From: Chlorops oryzae | Taxonomy: Eukaryota; Arthropoda; Insecta; Diptera; Chloropidae | Length of the DNA: 64,000 nucleotides | Reading direction: 5' to 3' | Assembly: GCA_020466095.1 (NCBI GenBank) | Contig: CM035806.1 | Span: forward strand, 68,747,283 to 68,811,282 | The notes under the pieces: generated by a model | The model's input: only the letters and a program-made list of their open reading frames with translations | What the model was told of the DNA's origin: nothing | Databases searched by the model: none | Part shown: piece after piece, positions 11,646 to 22,115 of the stretch | Layout: the number at the start of each line of letters is the position of its first letter | How positions within the stretch are numbered: the first letter of the stretch is position 1 | Program-made: the position numbers and the translations under genes

Positions 11646-12723
11646 TTACACCCAGCGTAAGCGGGGTATATTAGTTTTGTGCGAATCTTGTAACAGGGAG
11701 AACTAAGCTCCGGAGATGTAGACATATATATACAGAAATGATCAGGATCAAAAACTGAATCGATTTAGACATGTCCGTCTGTCCGTCCGTCCGTCTGTCC
11801 GTCTGTCCGTGCGTCCATCTGTCCGTCCGTCCGTCTGTCCGTCCGTCCGTGGTCGGATCTCCTCCGAAACGGCTGGACCAATCAAGTCGAAATTTGGCAC
11901 ACACGTATATCGGGCTCCGAGTATGATCCTAAGTAAAAATGGAAGACATCCGCCCACTGCCACGCCCACAAATGAATATAATGTGTTTTCAGTAAAATGC
12001 TTGTAACTTGCGAACCACTCAACACATTCCATTGATATTTGGTGTACTGGTAAACTACGAAAAGGGACATATCCTGGAAAAAAATGGACGCCGCCCTCCG
12101 TGAGCCACGCCCACAAATAAGCCCACAAATAAGGGCTTATCGTTACTTGTGAAGTAAAAGGCGTAGAAGCTTCAAATTCGCAACATAGGTTGACCAAGGC
12201 GAATGAAAGGTGTAGTAACAAAAATTTATGTAGCCCGCCCACTGCCACGCCCACAAATAAAGAATTTTCGTAACTTCCGAAGTAAAAGGCGTAGAAGCTT
12301 CAAATTCGCAACATAGGTTCACCAAGGCGAATGAAAGGTGTAGGAAAAAATTTTATGTGGCGCGCCCACTGCCACGCCCAAAATTAAGATTTTTCGTAAC
12401 TTCCGAAGTAAAAGGCGTAGAAGCTTCAAATTCGCAACATAGGTTCACCAAGGCGAATGAAAAGTGTAGGAAAAAATTGTATGTGGCCCGCCCACTGCCA
12501 CGCCCACAAATGAAGATTTTTTGTAACTTCCAAAGTAAAAGGCGTAAAAGCTTCAAATTCGCAACATGGGTTCACCAAGGCGAATGAAAGGTGTAGGGAA
12601 ATAATTTATGTTACCCTCCCACTGCCACGCCCACAAATAGAGAAGCAAAACATAGTGCGCTCATAATGTCGGGACGCTGGGTATTTCAAAGTCGGGCTTG
12701 ACCGACTTTAGCTTTCTTACTTG
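11646..12723 (+). mobile_element. Family A element, copy A3, full length
   Basis: It starts ACACCCAGCGTAAGC at about 11646 and ends with the perfect terminal hairpin and CTTACTTG at 12723. The (GTCY)n tract is at 11774-11850. Four tandem ~120-bp units occupy 12120-12620. It differs from A2 mainly in the number of units and the length of the (GTCY)n tract. Confidence 0.87.
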
Positions 12724-12885
12724 TTTTGTTTTGGATTCGGCGGGAAACGGCCTAGAAATGTGCCTTTGTAGAGAATGAGAAAGGTGAAAAAACACAGAAA
12801 CTCACGGAATAAAATTGTACGAACCTCATACGTTTTGTAAGATGATTGACGTGCATTTTTGCATATTTTCGGCCGTGATTTGGAC

Positions 12886-13630
12886 CAGGGCTGCCGGATG
12901 ATTTTTGGCTAAAACCGTCACTTTTTAACAGAAAAATCGTCAAAATCGGCATTGAACTTAAAAAAATCGTCAAAAAAAAGCAGTTAAAAAAAATATGTTT
13001 TAAAAAGAAAATTTGCCTTTATTGAATTCATTTTTGTACTCAAAAAAAGATAAATAACAGAAGTATGCTTTCAGCGTTTTTAATATTTGTTTGCAACGGT
13101 AACTTTAACACTGGATGTCACCGTTAATGCTGATAAAAACTATAAGTGTTTTCGAAAGGAAACGAAATGACAAAAAACCAGAAGTTTGCGAAGTTGGCTG
13201 TGATTAGATTGAAAGTGACACAGTTAGTTTCGAATAATTATAAGAGTGTCATATGGAACCTACAGTGACCCGAAGCCAATTTTATTAGCCCAAAAAAAAA
13301 AGAGTGACATATATGTCAGTATCTGCTTTAATTTTTAATAGAGTTTTACATCAAAATCTACGTTATAAAATCCTTTATTAAGGTGCATTCACATGGTGGC
13401 TCGCGCCAAAATTTGGCCGAAGTTGCAGCTATAGTTCTATATGGTATGAATTGTGCAAATTTGATTGCCATCTGTTTTATTTTTACTATTGTTACCACAC
13501 CTGGTCAGATTGATTTAGAAAACGTCAATTATTGGGTATTTTTGGGGTAAAAATCGTCAAATCGGTAAAATGCATATTTGGCATAAAAAATCGTCAAATG
13601 ACGATAAAATCGGGCTATCTGGCAGCCCTG
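12886..13630. mobile_element. hAT-type MITE with perfect 8-bp target duplication
   Basis: The ends are CAGGGCTGCCGGAT (12886) and the complement ...ATCTGGCAGCCCTG (13630). The 8-bp word ATTTGGAC lies directly outside both ends (12878-12885 and 13631-13638). Both the CAGGG-type terminus and the 8-bp duplication are hAT hallmarks. The 745-bp interior has no transposase and repeats 'aaaatcgtcaaa' near both ends. Confidence 0.88.
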
Positions 13631-13638
13631 ATTTGGAC

Positions 13639-14437
13639 CCTTATAAGAACATATATAACTTCGAGAAACGAGAGGAGTTTAATGTAATTTTTTTTTAATT
13701 TTAGAAAATATTACGGACAATTAAAAAGCATATATTTGAGATGGTTATTTCTTTCTTTAATTTTTCAAAAATCTTTTGCAATTTCCATATTTTTTGCAAT
13801 TTTTCATTCAACATATTGTTTAAAAATTTTTAAATTTCAAACGTCAAACAATTAGTTATTGTAAGGGTTGCCAACTAGATTAACTATGTAATATAAATAA
13901 CTTTTTTAATATTTAAAAAACATTGTTTTTGTAACTTTTACGTGCGCTATGTTCTAATATGTTCTTTTGAAGAACGTAAAGTCTACCGCTGTTAAAGCAT
14001 TTATTATTTTAGTACATATTCAAAACAATAAAACATCAAAAAATTTAGAAACCTTTTTTCTGGTATAACTTTTATAATTTTTTTTTAAATTTTGTCAGTT
14101 TTTACACTTTTACTTCCATTTAACCCCTATTTTACCAGGACCATAATACTTATGTGACACACACGTTGAAAATATATGTAACATTTTATGCAAATGCAAG
14201 CTCTAAGCTTTTATATGATATAAATGCTTATATTTATGAACTCCCTCCCCTACTATATAGTCAATCTTTTAGTCAATATTGCGACTCTGTGAGGTGGAAC
14301 TACAATTTTTAACTGTGCGGTCATCGAAAAACTCAAATAACTTTCGCGTCTGGGCTCTCTGCAGCTAAATTATACTTTTTTTAAAATAAATTGTTCTAGC
14401 AATAGAATTCAAAAAACTGGAGAAGCCCTTTTTGACC
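13639..14437. other. Unassigned AT-rich sequence
   Basis: No open frame above 60 codons, element end or RNA gene was recognised. Confidence 0.3.
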
Positions 14438-15289
14438 TTTTACCCAGCGTAAGCGGGGTATATTAGTTCTGTGCAAATCTTGTAACAGCCAGAACTAAGC
14501 TCCGTAGATATAGACATATATATATATATTCTTAATCATGATCAAAAACTGAATCGATTTAGACATGTCCGTCCGTCCGTCCGTCCGTCTGTCCGTATGA
14601 CCGTTTGTCCTTCTGTCCGTCCGTCCGTGGTCGGATCTCCTCCGAAACGACGTTTTTCTTGGCCCACTCAATGGAGGCCTTGTCGCTTTCCGTTAAGGAG
14701 TTCGGATCCAACTTCTCGTACTTTGCGAGAATCCGCAAAGCAGATCTTCGCGTCCTGTAGGCCCGGGTGGAGGCATTGATCGCCTTGGATGCCGTGGAGG
14801 CAGTGCTGGATTCCTTCACCTTCAGGCCAGGCTTGCTTGCCGAAGGTCCTGTGGTCCCCGTTGAGGCAGTTGGAACAGTTCCATTGCCTCGCGAAGTCAA
14901 AATTTTCTTTTGTGGCGGCCCCCCTTTAAGGTTGGGCGGACCACTTTTTGTAATGCCACCTAGAGTGCACTTTTTCTGTCCCCCTGACGGGTTGGACGTG
15001 TTTGGGATTGCTCCCGTCCCCGAAGGGGTGGTGGGTTGTCCCCCTGACGTTGAACGAAAGGTGCAGAAAAAAAATTTATGTAGCCCGCCCACTTCCACGC
15101 CCACAAATGGAGATTTTTTGTAACTTACGAAGCATAAGGCGTAGAACGAGCACGTTCCGTCCACTGTCAAGCCCGCAAACATTAATATTGTATAACTTTC
15201 GTACGGAAAGGCAAAACATAGTGCGCTAATAATGTCGGGACGCTGGGTATTTCAAAGTCGGGCTTGACCGACTTAAGCTTTCTTACTTG
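14438..15289 (+). mobile_element. Family A element, copy A4, carrying a captured coding fragment
   Basis: It starts TTTACCCAGCGTAAGC and ends with the hairpin and CTTACTTG at 15289. The (GTCY)n tract is at 14568-14630. After 'ctccgaaacg' the usual body (the 'gctggaccaatcaagtcg' segment and most tandem units) is missing, and a 402-bp GC-rich segment occupies the place. Family A text resumes at 'gaacgaaaggtg' (15052) with one tandem unit. Confidence 0.8.
14650..15051 (-). pseudogene. GC-rich coding fragment captured by family A element
   Basis: The minus-strand frame is open across the whole segment and extends into flanking element sequence (14559-15182). About 134 codons are foreign: a Gly/Ser/Thr/Pro-rich half with lysine patches (SGGQPTTPSGTG, KSGPPNLKGGPPQKK), then RRSALRILAKYEKLDPNSLT and ESDKASIEWAKKN. 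The last part resembles the N-terminal linker found in gag-like or DUF4780-type proteins of fly retroelements; this is recalled from pattern, not searched. GC content and codon use clearly differ from the surroundings. It starts and stops mid-protein, so it is a fragment, not a gene. Confidence 0.6.
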
Positions 15290-15422
15290 TTTTTTTTTTG
15301 GTGAATGATCGATATTTGATTTTATTTTTTACATAATTTGTATTGAAACCAATTTTCTTAGAGTGATAAAATAATAACCAGGACATAATATTATAAAGAT
15401 TTAACGTGAATAAATTAAAAAA

Positions 15423-16195
15423 AAAGTAAGAAAGCTAACGTCGGTCAAGCCCGACTTTGAAATACCTAGCGTCCCGACATTATGAGCGCACTATGTTTTG
15501 CTTCTCTATTTGTGGGCGTGTCAATGGGAGGGCCACATAAATTACTTCCCTACACCTTTCATTCGCCTTGGTGAACCTATGTTGCGAATTTGAAGCTTCT
15601 ACGCTTTTTACTTCGGAAGTTACGAAAAATCTTCATTTGTGGGCGTGGCAGTGGGCGGGCCACATAAAATTTTTTCCTAAACATTTCATTCGCCTTGGTG
15701 AACCTATGTTGCGAATTTGAAGCTTCTACGCCTTTTACTTCACAAGTTACGATAAGCCCTTATTTGTGGGCGTGGCTCGAGGAGGACGGCGTCCATTTTT
15801 TTTCCAGGATATGTCCCTTTTCGTAGTTTACCAGTACACCAAATATCAATGGAATGTGTTGAGTGGTTCGCAAGTTACAAGCGTTTTACTCAAAACACAA
15901 TAAATTCATTTGTGGGCGTGGCAGTGGGCGGATGTCTCCCATTTTTACTTAGGATCATACTCGGACCCCGATATACATGTGTGCCAAATTTCGACTTCAT
16001 TGGTTTAGCCGTTTCGGAGGAGATCCGACCACGGACGGACGGACAGACGGTCAGACGGACAGACGGACATGTTTAAATCGATTCAGTTTTTGATCCTGAT
16101 CATTTCTATATAAATTTTTCTTTATCTCCGGAGCTTAATTCTCCCTGTTACAAGATTCGCACAAAACTAATATACCCCGCTTACGCTGGGTATAA
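15423..16195 (-). mobile_element. Family A element, copy A5
   Basis: The 3' hairpin end (aagtaagaaagctaacgtcgg) is at 15423 and the 5' end (cgctgggtataa) at 16195. The (GTCY)n tract is at 16033-16068 (as acggacagacgg). Two tandem units remain, so this copy is shorter than A2 or A3. It lies 134 bp from A4 in opposite orientation, forming an inverted pair. Confidence 0.85.
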
Positions 16196-16695
16196 CAAGC
16201 CAAATTAAATAATGCTGTATAAAATTTGTATTGAACCGTTACCAATTAAGGAGTTTCGTCGTTTGAAATGTTACATTGAACATGACATTTTTCTTTATTA
16301 TTTACGAACTGTTCACTAAGTCTGACTTTGACAGCTCATAACTTTAAAAGTTTTTATTATTTAAACAAAATTTTCTTAGCTAGGTTATTTACAATCAAAC
16401 TGCAGTTAAAATTATTAAAAATTGGAACATTCCTATTTTGCAAATTTGGTCGCTTCGCAACACTGTGCGTGGTAGGTTTTCAAGTAAGATGCCAACGAAC
16501 TGAGGAGATAGCTACCCAGCAGCGCAAATGGGAGAAATTAGCCTCAAAGCGAGTGCTCTTAAAGTACTCCCTACCCGAGTACTCCTAATAAAACAGATTG
16601 ACATATGAAAGGCGAGTACACTAAAGCTTACTCCCTTTCAGATCAAAGGTGGATGAGCTCGTTCAATAACACAGTGACACATTTTCGAGGTTATC

Positions 16696-18221
16696 AAATG
16701 TTGACAAAGTTTTGACTGCAGATCTTGAAAGTACTTGATAAATGTAGGAAATCCCTATATTTAGTTTTCCTAGTTTTGCTCGTGTTCAAATATAATTCGA
16801 TTTTGAAAATTGTGTCCGCGACCTAAAATACACAATTTTGTGCTTTTTCCAATGGCTTTATCTCGTAAATGGTTTAATATTTTACTTCCCTGTCTTTAAC
16901 AAAGATTTAGCTTAAGACATGGAGAAAAGAATTGTATTAATACCTTACCCAAAAAACTCTATCTAGTAACTGAAAATAGCAAGAACCTGAAAAATTTTAC
17001 AAATTTTTCACTTCATTTTACAATTTCTGGCCAATAGCTCCCAAGCCGTTACGAAATTTATGAACATTTTTTGACTAAAATGACGGCAAAACAGAACTCG
17101 ACAACTCCCTGGAGTACACCAACTGTATCCGAGAGCTCCTTTATACCGTTTGTGTACTTCAAAGTTTAAATTTTTTACCTAAAATCAGAAGAAAAAGCGC
17201 AAAAAATCCCTTTGCATATGCTTTACATTTTTCATGCAGCCCGAGTGGTTGCATCAATGTTGCATTGATTTTGATTTCGTGAGCTTGTGCGAAGCAATGA
17301 AAATACGTGACGTCAGATTTGTTTTTTTGAAATATATAATGTCCTCTTCTAGTGTGAACAAAGAAAATATTCAGTTACATATAGGCATGACAATAAACAT
17401 CTTACAATAACGATACCTGAAAAAGAATTGTGATTCAATTCTAATTTAAGGGATATTTCCCATTTTAAGGCACTTTTTGGATTTTGTTTTAAAGAAAACC
17501 AATTTATATGTTTAAAAGTGTATTTTTTAAAAATATTCTTCTTAAACAAAAATTTTTTAATTGTAAAACGAATTTTATGTTATATTTCAAAAAAACAAAT
17601 CTGACGTCACGTATTTTCATTGCTTCGGACAAGCTTACGAAATCAAAATCAATGCAACATTGATGCAACCACTCGGGCTGCATGAAAAATGTAAAGCATA
17701 TGCAAAGGGATTTTTTGCGCTTTTTCTTCTGATTTTAGGTAAAAAATATAAACTTTGAAGTACACAAACGGTATAAAGGAGCTCTCGGATACAGTTGGTG
17801 TACTCCAGGGAGTTGTCGAGTTCTGTTTTGCCGTCATTTAAGTCAAAACATGTTCATAAAATTCGTAACGGCTTGGGAGCTATTGGCCAGAAATTGTAAA
17901 ATGAGGTGAAAAATTTGTAAAATTTTTCAAGTTTTTGCTATTTTCAGCTACTAGATAGAGTTTTTTGGGTCAGGGTTTAATACAGTTCTTTTCACCATGT
18001 CTTAAGCTAAATCTTTGTTAAAGACAGGAAAATAAAATATTAAACGATTTACGAGATAAAGTCATAAGAAAAAGCACAAAATTGTGTATTTTAAGTCGCG
18101 GACACAATTTTCAAAATCGAATTATATTTGCACACGAGCAAAACTAGGAAAACTAAATATAGGGATTTCCTACATTTATCATGTACTTTCAAGATCTGCA
18201 GTCAAAACTTTGTCAACATTT
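16696..18221. repeat. Long palindrome (foldback), arms about 640 bp
   Basis: Positions 16696-17335 and 17580-18221 are near-exact reverse complements, with a ~245-bp unpaired centre. The outer edge is CAAATGTTGACAAAG; the inner edge is 'acgtgacgtcagatttg'. Each arm carries the same 62-codon frame, a sign of duplication rather than a gene. Diverged sequence of the same family is present near 57.3-57.7 kb. Confidence 0.8.
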
Positions 18222-18229
18222 TACGTGTT

Positions 18230-18440
18230 GCACCGTGTAATGTACGCTTGCTGCTTAAGAGTCTCGCTCAGCAAGACGGTAACTTACCAACCCAGAGATC
18301 AGCGGTTCGAGGTTCAGCCGAGGCGAGAAAATTAAAAAAGAAATAAGAAAAAAATTAAAGTTTTTATATATAATAAAAAAGCAAAAAAAAAAAAAAAAAT
18401 TAATAAATAAATTGAAAAAAACAACTTTTTTTCCCATAAA
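18230..18440 (+). repeat. tRNA-like SINE module with CCGAGGCGAGAAAA junction
   Basis: The text 'gctgcttaagagtctcgctcagcaagacgg' is followed by the B-box-like CGGTTCGAGGTTC, then 'agccgaggcgagaaaatt' and a long A-rich tail ending in 'tttttttcccat'. The same junction and tail occur in the TIR element at 46.0-46.2 kb. Confidence 0.5.
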
Positions 18441-18779
18441 AAGCAGAAATACTCCTTTTGGGAGTACTCTTGAAGTACTCGCTTTTGTACCTAAATAGCA
18501 AGTAGTTGTTTCCAATGACAGCTCAATGTTAAAAAAAGATAGTTAAAAGCATTGGTTGGCAAATTAAAAGGGAGTACAAGTACTCCCTTTTGGGAGTACT
18601 CGCTTTCTCTGCTCGGTAGGGAAGGATGCTCGTAAGCTTAGCCCTAAGCACATAGCTCACTTGCTCATTCGTTAGTTCGTTTGCTCCTCCGTTCATTTGT
18701 GCATACATTTATGCTTGCATTTCAAAATGCACACGACAAGAAACAATGTCCTGTTCGTTACTGGCGTCGCACAGTGTCG

Positions 18780-19040
18780 CGTCTCCATACATCTCGTGGC
18801 CAAAAATAGAAGGAGTTGTGCTAGACCAATGAAATTTGACGTGGAGGTTTATTTTCATAAAATTAAGAAATTTTGAAAATATTTTGAAAATCTATCCACC
18901 CCAACCCCCACCCCCCATGTAAAGGGGGACCCAAATTCCGAAATTTTAATCCTAGAGGCTTGAAATTCGGAACAGAGTTTACTGCTGTGCTCCAAAATTG
19001 GAAAAACCTAATTTCAATTTGCTACCACGCCCACTTTTTG
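18780..19040 (+). repeat. Family C repeat, copy 2
   Basis: It matches the 11.3-11.6 kb copy over the 'gaaatttg.cgtggaggtttatttt' block and the C-rich 'ccaacccccaccccccat' block. It then continues with 'taccacgcccactttttg', the CCACGCCCAC word seen throughout families A and B. Confidence 0.5.
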
Positions 19041-20206
19041 TGCTACGCCCACTCAAAGTTGGTAAATAGAGTACTTTTGAAACTCCCGAAAATCGCATAA
19101 TAATTCAGAAAATATTAATGAATGATATTTATTTGTAAAATTTAAATGTGTATTTAGCACAAAAAATAAAAAAAACACGGTCCAGCCCTAGGGGATGTCT
19201 TTCAATTACGTAGGATTTCATTACTGTTTTGACGTTCGCGTCTTAAGTCTTTGCGTACACAGTTCTGATATAAAAAGCAACAGAGATAGAGCAAAGACTT
19301 AAGACGCGAACATCGTATAAATTTGCACCAATCTCATACAAGAGCATAATTTTTCTAAATGAACACACATATTTCTAATTTTACTACGCTCTTCAATACT
19401 CAACTCTCTGCTTAATTTGTTTTTTACAAATATTTGCACCGCTGGCTCCTTATTTGCATTGTTCCCTGCACACCAAGCTTCGAAAATTTCGCCAATTTTT
19501 ATTGAAGACTCCACTGCAAAAATCAACGTAAAAAACAAAGTTGCAAAAAGGTGCAGGCACATCTTTTTGATTTGGATTATACATACTTTCTTTTATATAT
19601 TCTTATTAAAAATTGTAGTCACAAATTGTAACACAACTTTTCGCCCTCTTCGAAACTTTTAAAACGCATAATTTGAATAATTTTCTTTTATGTTTCATTC
19701 TAAATAACGAAACTTTTAAAATGTCAAACAAAAGAAAACAAAACAAAACTACCCTCTAGGAAATAAGTTGAGCTTTCAGAAAAGTCATCAATCTTATGAA
19801 TAAAAAACAAATGAAATACGACAGTTCTTATTCTACATAAATTCGGTATATTTTTGCCATAAGCAACATCGGTTTTGAAGTTTGCACTTTGAAGGCTCCA
19901 AAGCATAAGTAAACATTAGTATTTTTCAAAGATATTTAAGCCTTGATCAGTTGCTGGTATTTGCTGTAAATCGCCATCAAAATTTTTAAAAAAATCCGAC
20001 ATCAACTTTTTTCTATTTTGTCCACCTCGCAACACTGTGCGTCGTCGTTGTCGTTCTACTAATCCTAGATGTATTTGTAGTCTTATCTGGCGTACGTCAT
20101 CTTAGAGCGGCCATTTCGGACTCGTTTTTATAAAAACTTTTGAATCGGCTTCTCAATTCTCTAAAATCTGTTGCCTATTATTGTGTTGAATTCATCACAA
20201 TCTTTT
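19041..20206. other. Mostly unassigned sequence with one strong hairpin
   Basis: At 19231-19312 'gacgttcgcgtcttaagtctttgc' is followed ~30 bp later by its complement, a hairpin with a ~23-bp stem. The preceding 'ggatgtctttcaattacgtagg..attactgtttt.acgttcgcgtct' resembles 6036-6090, so this is probably a transposon end. Nothing else was recognised. Confidence 0.4.
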
Positions 20207-20417
20207 CTCCTTCTCTCTCTCTCTATCTCTCCCTCTCTCTCTCCCTTTCTCTCTCTCCCTCTCCCTCTCGCTCTCTCTCGTTCTCCCTCTCCCACCCTCT
20301 CTCACCCTCTCTCCCTCTCTCTCCCTCCCTCTCTCTCTCTCCCTCCCTCTCTCTCTCTCCCTCCCTCTCTCTCTCTCCCTCTTTCTCTCTCTCTCTCCCT
20401 CTCCTCCTCTCTCTCAG

Positions 20418-20458
<41 letters not shown>

Positions 20459-20540
20459 CGCTCTCTCGCTCACTGTCTCTCTCTCTCTCTCTCTCTCACT
20501 GTCTCTCTCTCTATCTCACTGTCTCTCTCTCTCTCTCTCA

Positions 20541-20616
<76 letters not shown>

Positions 20617-20632
20617 CTCTATCACACTCTTT
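20207..20632. repeat. (CT)n microsatellite tract
   Basis: About 425 bp consist almost entirely of CT/CCT units, with a nearly pure (CT) run at 20546-20612. Long Ser/Leu frames on + and Arg/Glu frames on - are artefacts of the repeat. Confidence 0.95.
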
Positions 20633-21299
20633 TTCTGTCCGTTTCTCTCCTGCCAGTGTGTGTTCTTTTTCCTGCTTGGCATCGGGCTTCACATAGACAA
20701 GCAGGTATGTTAATGCCAAGGCATATTTTTATATACATACATAAATATATTTGTATGTACACAGGAGTAGTTGGATGGATAGATAAACTCCAACTGTATT
20801 GGGTGAGGTGAACGATAGAAACCTTTAAAGTGGTAATTAATATTCATCTGAATGACAGGAATATTCTCATCAGTGCAATGAGGATGACTTGGACGTAAAT
20901 GATACCGACAATAGCACAATAACACTAACATCACACAGCTTGAGCTAAGAGCTGAGAGAACACAAAAACAAGTAAGCAATCTCCGTTGTGACAACTCTAA
21001 TAGCCTTTCAACAGGATTCTATGATGTTAACAGATTTCTGTTGATACTTACTTTGAAGCTTTTGAATTTTCAGTTTGACTAACAATGAGGCAAATGAGAG
21101 GTTGGAGAAGAGAGGAATTGATTACTTTAAGGATTCCTTTGAGAATAGTGGCGAGCAGGAAAAGTTTTTCCTACCATTGCGAAGCAGCCAGACAATAAGT
21201 TCTTGTATTGGACGATGCATACCATCAAAGAAATTCTATCAATAACGGTTCTTACTGAAGCTGATGTCCTAATTAGAAAGAACTGTATAGAGTTATGTA
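20633..21299. other. Unassigned sequence
   Basis: No long frame with a recognisable domain and no repeat family was seen. Confidence 0.3.
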
Positions 21300-22115
21300 T
21301 GTACACTAGACTGGTCCTTATTTTTTTTAAAACTGGGTTTCTTAAAATTGCCAGGCAAATTATATAAGCTTATGGTCCCAAACTACCAAATATGAAGTTT
21401 GGTTTCGATCCGATAATGTTTGATGGGCGCGGAAGTCACTCAAAGTTTAAAATTCCATTTGTATGAGAAAAAACCTGGGTTGTGTTAGTTTTATCAAAAT
21501 TTAACACATATAATATAATTTATCTAACCAAATGTGAATGGTATTCCATTGACAATAGATTGGTCTTTCTTTGAAGCTATAACAACATAAAATCGGATTG
21601 TATTTGGCACAGCCAGGACTACTGAAAGTCAATTTTTTAGGAAATTCAAAAGATGCTTCGACTTGGAGGTCTTGGATAGCCACAAGAATTAGCAGAAATG
21701 TTTTTAATATTCATATTTGGAAAATATACAAAATAGCCCTTCGAATGAGCCTTATATGAAGAAAATCGGATTACTCTTTACTTTAGCTTGAACATACTAA
21801 ACAATTGCTATAGATTTTTTAGGACAAAATTTTAGGCTCTTAACTTTAGCGGGGTGAGAATTGTACATGGTCTCAAATAATTTCAGGCTTCGCGTTAGAT
21901 TCTAAACTTGCAATTCATTTCGCAACATTTGATACCAAAATCATGAAATTTGTTTGGCGGTTTCTGCTTATATGGATATGATTAAAATTTCAATATTTTT
22001 TTGGTTGTAAAAACAGCTGAATTTCACTGCTTTAAATGCATCAGACAGGTAAATGGTACAACATTTTTGGGAATTTATGCTTCAAAAGAAGTGGTATTAT
22101 GTGCAGAAATATATA

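Larger units (their letters stand above)
16512..18622. mobile_element. TIR element enclosing a long palindrome and a SINE-like module
   Basis: The outer ends are CTACCCAGCAGCGCAAATGG (16512) and the complement of CTACCGAGCAGAGAAAGCGA (18622), an imperfect ~20-bp inverted repeat. Repeated 'gagtactc' and 'ggagtac' words flank both inner edges (16550-16640, 18450-18605). The interior holds the 16.7-18.2 kb palindrome and a tRNA-like module. No clear target duplication is visible. Confidence 0.5.

Noticed and set aside
9828..12254. Open frames of 100-168 codons on the minus strand (also at 46768-48379)
   Set aside because: They repeat the same phrases in every family A copy and come from translating the ~125-bp tandem units; no start context or domain.
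20140..20811. 223-codon Ser/Leu-rich frame
   Set aside because: Pure translation of the (CT)n tract.
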